Positions 24,330 through 37,027 of a DNA stretch of 64,000 nt are shown here, piece by piece. This DNA is from Psilocybe azurescens (taxonomy: Eukaryota > Basidiomycota > Agaricomycetes > Agaricales > Agrocybaceae). Under the pieces are notes generated by a model that made no database searches, was not told the origin of the DNA, and saw only the letters and a program-made list of their open reading frames with translations. Position numbers and translations under genes: made by a program. Each line of letters begins with the position of its first letter. Positions within the stretch are counted from its first letter, which is position 1. The stretch spans positions 930,001-994,000 of the forward strand of contig JAJIRX010000557.1 of NCBI GenBank assembly GCA_023853785.1, read 5' to 3'.

Positions 24330-26000
24330 TCATGACGACAAAACCGAGACAGTAGCAGCAACTGCGGCGGGACTCGACTGCGCCGACGCGTTTTCTTGAG
24401 GCGAGAAAAACTCCTGCTGTTGCTGCAGCTGCGAATGGCCGACAGCGGGACTGCCGTGCACGCTTCCGCTTCGGCTACTAGGTAGCGCCTGACTCTGCGA
24501 AAGGGCGGGAGAGGGAGCGAAGTATGCTCCAGGTGACGTATGAGATTTTCGGGGGTAGGAAGTTGGCTCTGTGGGCCATGTGCGACATGCATTGACGCGA
24601 TGTCGGAGAGAGGGTTGTTGGGGAGGCGGATCCCGCCGTCGCGTGGCGGCGACTGTGAAACGCTCCGTGACAATGGATAGTTTTGTTGGATGGGGGAGTT
24701 AAATGAGGTAGGGGGTGCAGATCCAGAGGAGTATATCGAAACTGCGAGGGAAAGAAAAAGAACTAGGTCAGAAAACAATATCTGAAAAGGGGTTTTCTTG
24801 AAAACACACCATTGTCATCCCAGTCACTCGCGCCACTGCCTGAATGGACAGAGCTCGACGAAGACACGGAGCTGCGCCGCAGTAGAGCACCGGCGCCGTA
24901 CTCGCGGGGCTCCTTCTTCACCATCTTTGCTTGTTTCGGGCTGACGCTCGCACTAGGCCCAGCGTTGGCTTTGTTCTGCTTGCGGGCTTTGTTTCCAGCG
25001 CGAAGTTCGTCAAAGCGAAGTGGGCGTGGTCGGAGATGTGTTCGCTCGTACAAGCCGCACTTGTTGCATACGATCTTACCCGGGTTGAGGGTACTCCTGC
25101 GCCACGAAGGTGGCTCAGTTGTGTGGCAGTTGAAGCATCGACGACGGAGGTATTGGGTTTCTTTTGACGCGGCATCATCGGTGTGTTGGACGGGCAGACC
25201 TGTGTGAGGTGAAAGATATGATAGTGACATCGAACCGCAGATGCCACCAGAGTTGGAGCGGTAGAAAGAGGTTTGCGATGGAACCATGAGAGGTGCGCTA
25301 TCTTCGAGCTTAATGTTAGCTCCGTCATCGAAATCGTTGTATGAGGAGTGGGGTGAGTTGGACATGGAGGGAATGAAAGTCTCGCCGTGAGCACCATCCA
25401 TGGAATGGGGCTCACTGTAAAGGGATTCCTGGCGAGATGAGTAGTGGATGTGGTGATTCTGATGTTGCTGCTGCTGCATTTGCTGCATTTGCAAGATCTG
25501 CAAATGGTGCTGCTGCTGCTGCTGCACCGAAGGGTACTGCTGCATCGCCATCGCGTCTTCACGATCGTGTCGGACATATGGGAATGTGGCCCGACGCATC
25601 ATTGAATACTCTGAAGGCCTCTGCTGGTGCTGCTGGTGCTGTTGTTGTTGTGTCCAGCTGTCGGATTGTTGGTTGAAATTTGGCGAGAGCGATTGCTGCT
25701 CGGGCAGGTCGTGATCGTAGAGCTCCTGGAGAAGGGAGCCACGAGAACTGTTGTTGCTAGTATTGTTAAAGGCGTACGGATGAGTGTTTGGGGAGGTATT
25801 TTGGGACCAGTATTGATTGGTGTTAGCAGGAACGACAACGGCGCCTCCATTATCATCGTCTGGGCTAGGGAATATATTTTGGACTGGTGGTCGATGTCCT
25901 GCTTGAAATCAGGAGAAAAGTGCATGTCAGAAGGCGAGGGGGTGCGGGGAGTAGAGGCGTCTGAGTAGGACGTATAACCGTCAAAGGAGAGGGAATCCAT
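24330..26000 (-). CDS. GATA-type zinc-finger transcription factor
   Basis: Exons: 26000-24810 and 24741-24330 (68-nt intron), about 530 residues. A Gln/Ser/Asn-rich N-terminus includes polyglutamine and His/Gln runs (about residues 130-190). One zinc finger follows, CFNCHTTEPPSWRRS...CNKCGLYERT, with 19 residues between the cysteine pairs where 17-18 is usual, and a basic arm (RPRPLRFDELRAGNKARK). The C-terminus is Ser/Pro-rich, ends in LSS, and has a QLQQQQ segment. It should be a nuclear DNA-binding regulator recognising GATA-like sites; its target pathway cannot be read from sequence. Two one-base frame breaks occur: TTTT at 25877-25880 (restoring gives HQSKNIFPSPDDD) and GGGGG at 24551-24555 (restoring gives PTPRKSHTSPGAYF). 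Both are read as sequence errors. Confidence 0.87.
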
Positions 26001-27609
26001 GCTGGAGCCAAGAGAGTGCTTCTTGTTTGCAATTTCCGTTTGTCGTTTTCAATGCGCGCAGGATGTGAACGGCCAGGGTTCATGACCCTAATTAGGAAGT
26101 GAACTCAAATCTACTGTACTCGATCAGATCTCATCTAGATTCTCAAAGGGGCTATTGCCACGGCCCCCGAATCGCCACCCCCAGCCACCAGTACCTCCTC
26201 AGCAACCGTTCCAAACACAACTAAATAATGCCATTCTTCTGGGTCCACCAATCACCGCGGCTCTCTGTCGATAACACCCCCAACCCCCTCCTTAACCTGT
26301 GCTCTCCCGTCGACTGCCACTGTCCATGCCAGCAGCCACAGGCCTTCCATCTAAGCCTGCCCTGGGCGCTCTACCTAATCGTTATCTGCGTACTATCGTC
26401 ATCGTACATATCCGACTCAGGAGGCACCGGGTCACAGGAAGTAAAGCAGGGGAACCGTTCAACCCAACTTGGGGGTCCTCCCCTTCAACTCTGAAACGCA
26501 GATCCAAAGAAAAATAATTTCAAATACTATTATCGGTTCATTTCAAAAGATAATACTTATGCACATGTCATTGTCAACTTCGGTCGTAAGTCGCTGAGTC
26601 CTGACCTCTCCTGCCTTTGCTGGACAGGGTGTACTTGGGACCGTATTTAGCGCTCGCACCATTGGGTTTCGCGAATGCTACAGCCTCTTTGCTTGACGAT
26701 AAGCAAGCATGGCATATCTATCCATTTATCATTCATTCATCGTACTTAATTCTGTCCTTAAGGTTGTTGGTCGTTCCTTCTGCGCATGCGACCCATGCGT
26801 TTGAATTTGAAGCCTAGCGAATCCGAGTACTTTACTCCATGTCACTCTGACATTCTTTCGAACCCAAATGAAGTAGTGGCAGTTCGGTGGGCCAATTTTA
26901 TAGTATTGCAATGCCCGCCGTGTTTCGACACTTTTTTCCTTCGCCTTTTTCCTTCGCCGCCTGGTATTCTGGTACCAAAGATTCCCAGGACCCCTTCCCG
27001 TACACAGGAACCAAGAATTGAGAGAATAAAAATATATACAACATTGCCGGTTCTCACACATTTCAATCACGTCACTGCCAACGACCTGGCCAGAAATGCC
27101 TCTTAAGATCTTGGTCAAGCCTCTTGGTGCGTCAATCTTAGCTTTCTTGTTTTGGTTCTTCAATATCTATTTTCTGCCATTCCATGCTCACACTCACGCT
27201 AATTGATACACCACTCTAAGAATAATGGCACGGGGAGACAGAGGGCAAGCAGGAGATGATCATCAGCTTAGTGGATATCGATACTTTTAGCATTGGAACA
27301 CCTGAAACACATACGAAAGTGCCCCGTGTGGTCGTCAGAACTTTGGCTTATCTCAATCACATCCCAAGTTTCTGGCTGGATGGATTCCGCCACTGGCATC
27401 CAGTGTGAAGGATTACTATCGCACTTAGTGAAGAAATTTCTGCCTTACTAATTATCGTCTTTCCCTTACATCTCTGTGGTAGTCAACCATGGGGTACAGC
27501 CTCGCATTGGCACACAACCAACATAAAATCCATGTTATTTCCGGGATTCTCATTCGACTATTCTACTGATATCGAACACCAAGCAATGTATATCACTTAA
27601 TTGTCATCG

Positions 27610-27696
27610 CTACTCCGAACAGTGAAGATCAAGGCTGTTAAGTAGCAATTCACTCTTTTCACTACTCCGAACAGTGAAGATCAAGGCTGTTAAGTA
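27610..27696. repeat. Two-copy tandem repeat, 35-bp core, 52-bp period
   Basis: Positions 27610-27644 and 27662-27696 are identical over 35 bp (core CTACTCCGAACAGTGAAG..), separated by 17 unrelated bases. It does not resemble a 5S or tRNA gene. Confidence 0.85.
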
Positions 27697-28990
27697 ACAG
27701 TCCGCTCTCTCCCCTTTTCTGCCGAGCAAAGTCTATGGGTGCAAAATAAGCAGCGTTCTGTCGAGAAGCTTTACAGAGTTCTACAGCGATATCCACTTAC
27801 CGCAACTGTTTCCAATGTCTACTAGGAGTCATAATTACGATCCTATAGGAACGACAGGATGCCAGTGATATCTATGGCATTTCTAAGCAAAGTTCGCTGG
27901 ATTCTCTCTCATTCTCTCCGGAGGTAACGAGAATCGCCTCAACGCGTTCATCATGATGGGTCACGCTCTCCCATCACAGCTCATCGCGGTCTTAAGCAGC
28001 ACGTTCGACCTCTTTTATATTAAAACAAAGCTGGGCAAGTTTGATTAGACCAGAGGCTGATACTTGATCAAGTCGACAATGCTTTTCTCCGAACACCAAA
28101 CATATCTATGCAAATCAGTCCCACAACCACGAGCCCTACCCTAGCCAGGCCCCCACACGAACCTGAATGAGATTTTCCGTTTGGACGACGGAATCAAATA
28201 TTGACATTATTTTTAAACGGGTTCAATCGGGGCGCTCAGCTTTCCTTGCGAATCCTTTCATCAGCTGTGGATACCGGATCGCATCTTTTCCCGGAGCGAA
28301 ATCAAGACACAAGATACTACTGTTGACTCTTGAGCCATCCGAGCCGGATAGTATCATTTGTTATCCCAGAGATAGCGGTCCCATACGTTGACCTGTTTTC
28401 TCTCACATTCTCGCATTGCCATACTCAACGGGTTTAACGTTGACCTTTTGTGCTTCTTTTGTCAGACATTATGTTTGACATTTTCTATTTGATATTGTGG
28501 GTAGTTTACCCTGCGCTGGCTCTCGGGATGCAGACGGAGTTCAAGAAAGAAAGTCACTGAACATCTTTCTCATACTAGTGTTCCAACTTGCAGGCTGAGT
28601 TTCTCGGGTAACGAAGTTGTACCACCTCAACGTTATATCATACATGTCAATAGGAGCGTTCATAACCTCAGATAGCATTGTGCTACTATGCGTTCGATAA
28701 CATTGGCCGTGTTGGTGATCCTTACGGACTATTATGACACCTTGGCTCGGATGAACGGACATCGTTGTGAAATAGACGCCGGACGGGGTGACGAGCTTAA
28801 GCCTATCGTGCATTGCATATCACAAGTGACTAATACAACACCGATTCTTGTCTGAATCATACATTTTCCGAAGCTGATGGATAATGGGAAGCTGAGTGCA
28901 AGTTTTTCTATTCAGTATCCTTTCTTGGATCAGAAAGTCATAGCCTCTCGAAGCTGGAGTCTCTAAGGAACTAAAGGAAAATGCGATGCG

Positions 28991-29009
28991 ATCATCCATC
29001 CATCCATCC
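28991..29009. repeat. (ATCC)n microsatellite
   Basis: Four consecutive ATCC units form a short simple repeat in the gene-free tract. Confidence 0.8.
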
Positions 29010-32000
29010 GTTACTCTGTTCTTTAGGTTTGCTCTTGATCAGATAACTACTTACAGCGAGCGTCCTTTCGAAGATATGGATCCGTCCGAGAGTGCACCTA
29101 TAGTCATAGCCATGTCTGATTGAGCAGTCGGTCGAGGAGCAGTCGGATATCAGTTGGGCTACACAGTGGCGCCTCTGTGGCTCACTGCTGTCACTGATAT
29201 AATTCTGATTCAGTATACCTCTTTCAATTATAGAGCCTGATTATTCGCAACCGTAAATTTCGCAACTTCACTGAGCAACGAACAGAATAAATACAATGAC
29301 GGTTGGCCTTGTTACGCTAGCTTCTCCTTCAAGGCCGCTCACTGCCAACATCGACCCCTCGTTAAATAATTCTCAGTTCCGTGTAGAATGATCAAATGGC
29401 AAGATATGCAGAATATAGATTCTACTGCACCTGCTGCGCCAATCTTTCCAGATAACGCAATCTAATCAGTCGGTATTCCTATTCACTTCAACTCCGCACG
29501 CTTAACAACGCAAATTCATGGCGGACTGATCTCAACTGAAGAGCTACATATATTTATGGAATTACTTATTGCCGATACTCAGTAATGATAGTTTGATGGA
29601 ATTCTTTAATAAAACAGCTGAGGATATCGATACCGGCAAACTAATAGACTAGTTATGTACTACTGTGACGCGCATCATGACGGACTTAGGCGCATTATGA
29701 GGCAAAAATCAAGCGAGCTTTGACGCGTCATACCGTCACTTTGGGGAGCCTACTTATGGTCCTGAGGTCGGCCAAGTGATTCTAGTCAACTTCAATACAG
29801 TTGTAATGCCTTTCACGAGCAACGAATACAACTTCTCTCTGATAGTAGATACAACTGGTTTCTTATCAAAGACAAATTCACCTTTCTACATCCACCGAGT
29901 TCAACTCAAAACTTTTGAGTTTCTTTGGACCCTATTTGCCAAACTTGAAACCAGAAACAGAGCCTCAGCGTCAAATGGCGGGCCCTCATGCTAAAGGGTC
30001 GAGACCGTTGGAACTGCTGACCTATCACGTCGGGCGGCTCTTGGTGGCTCGCCGCAGCTCTCGGCCCTCTCCCTGCCCGCTCCTCTTATTGTCCTCTCCA
30101 TGTTTTTCTCCAGACTCGTCTTGGAACGTTGTTATCTGCCATTTTGCACCAGAAGCTCACCCACGAGGCTACATCCTGCTACACCTTGAATACGGGGCTT
30201 ACCCTGATTTACAGGATCCGATAAATTAGCGAGTAATTCTTCACTTGACCGCCTTGGCAATTCCATGAGGTACAAGCCTGTACAAGCCGACCTTCTGGAA
30301 CCTAACCTTTACCTACTGTCTTATTATAACGTTCAGGGAAACCGTTAAGCTTCGGCTTTGAGATCTCTTACCAAGTATGAGGTAAATGCTCGACAGCAGT
30401 GGTCCTTTCTGAAGAAACGCAACGGTGTAGCACCGGATATGAGCCATTGCTTCTTTGTTTCATTGTGAGACCGCCATTGTGGCTACTGGCGTGAGAGGGC
30501 AGAAATAAGAGTGACACTGTCATTACAGGGTGCGCTTGCGTATGTGCCGATTTCTCGTAAGCATGTGTTGCGCCTGCCTGGCGGACCATGCGCCCCTTTG
30601 CCGAAGTGAGAAAGGATCGCACAACTAATTTCTGTTCCCAGTCCAAAATGCTTCTTGATGCGTATATCTATTTCTGGTTCTAGACAGTTCTGGACATGGG
30701 TATAATATGGTGCCTTAGCTACATGGCGGCATCGCGGGAGGTTGCGATATGGACATAATGACAAGACCTAGAAGTCTAATGAGATCGGGGACATCTGACC
30801 ATCTGCTTGGTGCGTCTAATTTGGAGAAATTATGCGGATACTGCAAAAGACTCTAAAAGACTCCAATGCGTACATAGATCATAAGACCGCCAAGCAAAGT
30901 ACATACTACATAACGCACCGGAGTAATCGTTCGGCGTAGCAAGTTAGCCTCTGCTGTACGTGGTTGTGTGGGGCACAGTGGGCATCGGGAAGGCTTTCTC
31001 TGGCGAGGTCGTGGGTAGGAGCCAGATGCGTCGCTACGAATTCAATTTAGACGAATCCACGATGTCTTCCAAAATCTCGCCCTTGCTTTTCTTCGCATAT
31101 TCTACTTCTCGATTGTTCATCGGAATTGAGAATCATTCTCTGGCCACAATGGTAGTAGTTGGACCCATTCAACTTCCATAAGGTTTCTAAAGCTCAACCT
31201 ATGACGCTACTCTCTATGAGTCAACAACGGTTGGATAACACTGGCAGTAATACTGCCTGAGCCATGATACGTAAAACCACTTACGACCAAGGGGTGAGTA
31301 GGCGAAGAGCATACGCGGCTAAATGGAGCGATTATTTATGAATCCTGATTGGTCTCGTGTCAGAACATCTGCATTCTCGAGCATGTTTTCATACGAAGGG
31401 GGATTCTGTTCAAATTGAGTGCCAGGTAAAAGTGTTAGCAGCGACCCTCTTGTCTGTTGTGACCAGTAATTCATTTAACTTCACTTATAGTCCAATTTTT
31501 TGGCGCTCTTTTACAGTTCTTGTTCTCTCCAAATGCGCAGTCACTGACTACTTCGCGGACATAGCCCACACTTCTGCGGCACTAACAGTGTACACGGTGA
31601 AGTTAATTATGTCGTGCGCTTTACAAGCGCTTTCAAAGACTTGGTCCATAACTTTGAAAAGCACCATGGTACTTACCTCAACCTGCGCTTGTGGAGCTCC
31701 AGGCATCATCCCTTCTACTTGCCTTCAACACTGATCTCTCTAGACACATGGTCCAGGAATTTCACAGATGGAACATTCTGAAGGATCTTGAGAATATGTA
31801 AACCACTTTCATTGTCGACTCATCCAAAGTTTTTACCGAGAACGACGATTCTAGTGTGCACGTTGGTTGAATGACGGTGATGAACGAGCGAACCTTCAGC
31901 TTGGCGAGTCCGATCAAAACCCCATAGGCAAGCTGAACTTTGGGCACACTTGGTCACTATCTCCTTTTTGAGTATAACGACTATAAGCGTCCAGATGGGC

Positions 32001-35000
32001 GGAAGAGTAGCATTAACTACTATGTTAGAATATCAAAAGCTCCCTTGATCTCGGGAGTGCATGAGTAAAACTTGCAAGTTGCGACATCCCGGGTGACCAT
32101 TTGACCGACAGGAAACTTACATATAATTTCTTCAAAAACTCAATGGTACATATGATGATGATGCATAAGCTTCTTGCTGAAGGCAAAAAAAATTGGTCCG
32201 AATTTCGTCAGACATCTGCCTCTCGCCGGATCTATCCATCGGCCGGAAAGATAGTGACGCCGAAACTTTGATGTAAGCCAGGAAACAAGGACCACCTGTC
32301 GTTATAGGTGTCGACTAATCGATACGTCTATCGTATACTTAAAGCCTACAACCTCAGGGCACATCTAAAAGGCTCGCATCAACCAATCCCTCACTGCCTT
32401 GAGTAACATTGAACGGGCATAACGGTGAGAAAAGCAAGGAGGTATGTCACCCACAAACATGTCATCGTGTTGGCTTTTGAACGCCCGCCGCTTCCGTTTA
32501 ATATTCTTTCGACTTCGTGATACGAAGGACTATTGTTTGAGCATGACATCGGTTTAATAAAATGAAAGAACTCGGACAGACCAGGCAGACATAATTCCTC
32601 CTTATCCAATGGTCGTACTTATCTTTAAATGACGGCATAACAACTAGCTTTTTGATGCCTACTGGATGTTGGTAGCTGTTGGTAGCGTACCGTCTTATGG
32701 ACCCCTCTCTCTCAACGAACATCTGTCTGTCCTCATTCGGTTGATTACCTCTTTGGGCAATTCATGGTTATCGTCGCTCGAGTTGCACTTGTGACCCGCA
32801 CTTGACAGGCCGTTGGCCCCTGCGGTATTTTCTTTAGGTAATTCTACGTATCACCCCGCCAGATATCCATACAAGCGCGCTCACTGGTGAGGACAGGCCC
32901 ATATCACTGGTTCAAGTCAAAGGAAGTGACTTCTGCGTATTTATTTTCGTATCGCGGCACGGAAGCTGATGGCGTACTAAATGTGTTATGCAAATAGGTA
33001 GTATGGGCACTTTGACAGATCCTTTCGCTTATTGCAAGGCGCACGACGATATAGGTATTACATACTAAGTCAAAGGGTCTGAATTCTGGACAGGTGGTCG
33101 CAGCATTACCGCCCCCGACCTTCTCAGGATTTTGTTCAGTCGGAGAGCTATTGACTTGCAGTCATGTCCTCATCTCATAGTTGAAAATAGCGATGTCGCT
33201 TACAGATATATGTAGAATACTTCTAATTCGTCGTTGTCTTTGGCAAGTTTATCGGTTGCATGTCTCGGACAGGACGGTTTTGCGTATGACAGCTGTCCAA
33301 TGCGAAGTCGTTTCACAGGCCTGGCCTTTGTCTTCTAATTCTTTCTATCATCGTTATATGTTATATATAATTGATAACACGATCTATTCTCGCAATAGAT
33401 TTCGATTTAGTGTACTAGAAATACAGCTCGAGCTTATCCGCCCGCGGTACCCAGTTTTCAACGCCACAAGGGGATCCGTTATATGGTTGTTGCTAAATCA
33501 TTTGACTAAGGGTAATGTTCTAGCTTATTGATGATTTCATTTCTAAGCCTCCAGGCGTACAAGGGCTTTTAAGCGCTCAAGGCCGATTCAGTGACTGCCT
33601 GAAAGCAGAACGGTAACTGGCGTTAACTATCTGCTAGGAGTCCACCACTTTTTGGTCATCCCATGTCAATCTCTGCTCCTTTTTACAACCTTTATGCCCA
33701 TCTCCATTTCGGCGTCTAAGTGCCGACTGAGTATGGCGTTGACAACGATATGCACAGCTCCTCATCTGAGTGACAACTGGTATGCAATGCACTGTGGATT
33801 ACCAAATGCCACACTACTGCTGTCGTTGGTAACGTTTTTGATCTACAACAAGCATGAATCAATTATATGTGGATCGTTAGGCTACTTTCACCTACCCCGA
33901 GTTTTTATCTTATATTTCATATCTCTATTCATCCATATCAAGTGCGCGGTTCCCACAGAGTCCTTATAAGGCGAAGGAAGACTCAGTGTCACTTTGAAAT
34001 TAAAGACCTTCTAGTGTCAAATACAGCCACAATAGTCTCCAGATATAGTAGAGGGGCACTGGAGATAATCAATGGCACTCATAACTATGGGAGGTAGCGC
34101 CCATGGTCTTTTGGATCTGCCTGATTTCTACGCATGTATCTACCCGAAGCAGACATTCGTTATTATTATTCAGTCACCACATTTAAGAAATAATTCATGA
34201 AATCTACTGGGAACCTTCAAATGCGACCCAATAAAGTAGTCGAGTTTGTGTAGAATTTTGGACAATGCAATACTGCACGTAAGGCGAGGCGACGGATCAG
34301 CAAGTAAATGCAAAATAAACGAAGTCGAGTCACTCAGAATATGTGTATGTCAAGCAGTATGCCCTTTTTGGAAGGCTCCAATAACTTATCAAGAATGTTT
34401 CCACTTCGAAATATTCGACAGGTAGTTTCCTATTGACTTAGAGTTTCAACGGACAGGCACGGCGACTCTTAAAGGCGCTGCGGATATTTTTAGATATTCC
34501 AAAAATAGCACTAAACCAGGCATTATCCATTATTAGCGATGTGTCGCGGTTTCAAGGCGGCTTTGATCTTGAATTGCAGGCATCCTGTGCTATGGACCAG
34601 AAGCAATGTCAAAAACATGGTCAGAAGAAGTCTTTAGAAAGTGGCTGTAACGACACCTGCCCCCCTCAAATCTATGTGCATACATTGTTCATTCGGGAGA
34701 ACAGCTTTATAGAATGGCGAATGTCTATGGCCTTTTTCACGACCATCAAGGATCCGCTTGTATACGGTCTCATCTTCTTTCCGGTCAATCATATGATGCT
34801 ATCGAAGGCACTGCTCTCATTATCTCTTAGCTAACCGTATGATAATTCGTATTACATTCAGCCTTCAGACAAGGTTAGCCTAGCTCACTGGAGCATTAGC
34901 CGCGCCATGACTCATTCGATAAGAGTAATGCCAACTGATATTGCTACATATACTCTAAAATTACATCGCTAACTGTACGTGCATCATATGGAAGTCGCGC

Positions 35001-35148
35001 ATTGGTCTAAGGAGCTTTTGGATGATATTCACGCGCCGGTCTCATTTCTTGACTCGGAGAAACTATTGGTACTTTATATGATGTATCTCGTACATTGTAC
35101 ACAAAAGGAGGATCTCGGAATGCGGCACCACCGATCCATTATATCACA

Positions 35149-37027
35149 CTATGCCATGGCAGTATGGAAGTCTAATTTGGCGTTTCCCGTAGCAAGAAAA
35201 GCGACGGAATATGAAATATCCCCTCGATGTGCCTTATAGCTCTCGGAGAGTTGTCTATTTTTACGACCCTTACGCTTCTCCGTACCCATTCCTTTATTCT
35301 TGATGCACTCCGGACAATACCACTTGTCTGGAAGTGGTGTCTTGACGCCTACACAGGTTATATGAAACTAGGGGCATGTGAATATCAGCTTCCTATCTAG
35401 ATCATAGAATGAAAGGGCGTGAAAGGCGGAAACGGTTCATGTAGCTCGTGCGTCCAAGCAAGTTACGCTATTGGACCTATCCCTCGAAGGCCGATATCAT
35501 GGATCATGACAATTGGTGGGAAGGTCTCTCAAACACACAAAATCTGAGCTTAGAATCCACCATTCAAGCAGTGTGTATGGTCCCAACGAGAAGTATTAAT
35601 AGACAACCAAGTAAATTACTTACCCATTGGTACGGGCAATCTGGATTGTCACATCCGATCATCTGTTTGGGTTGGAGTCAGTAAAAGTTCTTGTAAATGA
35701 GAAAAACACAAAGCCGCTTCTGCAATAGCGCTGTGCGCGACAACATAGGGTCTATTCAGATGACTTACATCACCGTAACTCTGTTTGTGGCAGAAGCAAT
35801 AGAGTGTCAAGTCTTCTTCATCGGCGTCACCTTCGAGGTCTTCCTCTCCCTCGGCATCCGCATCCGGGTCTTCTTCCTCTTGCTGTTGAACTCGGGCAGC
35901 TTGGGTCTGGCGCGAGAGCCGAGAGCGAGATGTAGTTGTTGAGTGTTGTGGTATGGTAACGGGGGCTGGACTGGGTAATTTGATGGATGTGTTGGTGTTG
36001 AGGCGGCGTTCTGGAAGCAAAATCAGAAAATCAAAAATCGGCTCAACGCTTGCCCCCAAAATAGTACGAGTTTAAAATGTACTTACTCTTCGTATAAGAA
36101 GGACCGGAGGCAGACGATATGGATATAACATTGTCAGGTTGAGCAGCGTTCACTGCATTGCGCAGGTTGTCTCCAATTTGAATAACAGGGCTAAGACCAA
36201 TCGACGCGTCTTGTCGCTTTACACCATAAGGCGAAGCAGAGCGAAGTTGGTTTGTTGAGTTGATATAGGACGAACGAATGTCTACTGCAGGTTCGCCTTG
36301 GAGCGTACGCACTTTAGCCAAATCAGAATCAAGGCGAGCACGAGTGCGCGTTAGGAGATTCATGATGCGTTGCGCAAGCTCCACTTTTTCGTTCGTAAGG
36401 ACATCTATTTCAGTATAAGCGGCAGCAATCCGAGCAGGTAAGTGGGCTTTTGAATGAGAATTCGTTGGTGTTGAAGTTATTGGGGATGCAGTGCGGCTTT
36501 TACTTGACGCATTAACGGCAGAGGATGGAGTCGAAGGCGCCGAGCTTTGCTTCAACGCCGCTTTGATGTATTTCGACTGGTCCTTAGCAATGTCCTGCAG
36601 TAGTTCTAGTGCATAATAGTGAACATAATTGTTCATTCGCAGATCGTCGAATGAAAGAAGGACAAACCTTGACACCGTTGCTCCTTGAGTTTAATTTCAT
36701 GCAAGAGATGCTGAACTTCTTGGGAAGGTTATCCAAGCCTGATTGAAAATAGAAATTAATACCCGATAGGGACGAGGGAAACAATGATCGGGATGATGAG
36801 GTAACAATTCTGTGCCATTGTAACCATTGTGGGCACTGATCAACAAGAGTGTGTTGCTGATGAATTATTCCATCAAGCAGTCGTACACAAAGATCCACAC
36901 AGTTTACAACCCCCGAAAGGGGTGTCTCAGATAAAGCGTCTAGGCGTGGATACTTACTAGTTATGAACTCAGAGGCAACTGCTGCCGCTTCCTCGAAGTT
37001 GGGGACAGATTGAGTTGTAAGGCTCAT
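35149..37027 (-). CDS. ING-family PHD-finger chromatin protein
   Basis: ING proteins bind H3K4me3 and belong to histone acetyltransferase or deacetylase complexes. Exons: 37027-36958, 36738-36668, 36605-36087, 36010-35769, 35662-35624, 35367-35149. The N-terminal ING helix (LDNLP..VQHLLHEIKLKEQRCQ) is followed by a Ser/Thr-rich linker with a helical block (AYTEIDVLTNEKVELAQRI), an acidic segment and a C-terminal C4HC3 PHD finger: LYCFCHKQSYGD, MIGCDNPDCPYQW, FHITCVG, WYCPEC. The aromatic pair expected for methyl-lysine binding (Y of LYC, W of YQW) is present. Two introns are long for this genome (219 and 256 nt). A one-base break lies near 36719-36724. At the end, TTTTT 35258-35262 decides the stop: with one more base the protein ends KGRKK, as is usual; as given it runs on to 35149. 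Confidence 0.88.

Larger units (their letters stand above)
26001..35148. other. 9.1-kb tract without a supportable gene
   Basis: The part nearest the GATA gene (about 26.0-26.5 kb) is C-rich on the plus strand and probably 5' UTR/promoter. Beyond it I found no spliced gene, no tRNA, no inverted repeats and no recognisable transposon protein. Open frames of up to about 125 codons (for example 31357-31734, 33181-33531) are within what chance gives. Only a short tandem duplication and an ATCC microsatellite stand out. Confidence 0.5.

Noticed and set aside
31357..31734. 125-codon plus-strand frame in the large gene-free tract
   Set aside because: No start context, splice partners or domain; length is compatible with chance across six frames.
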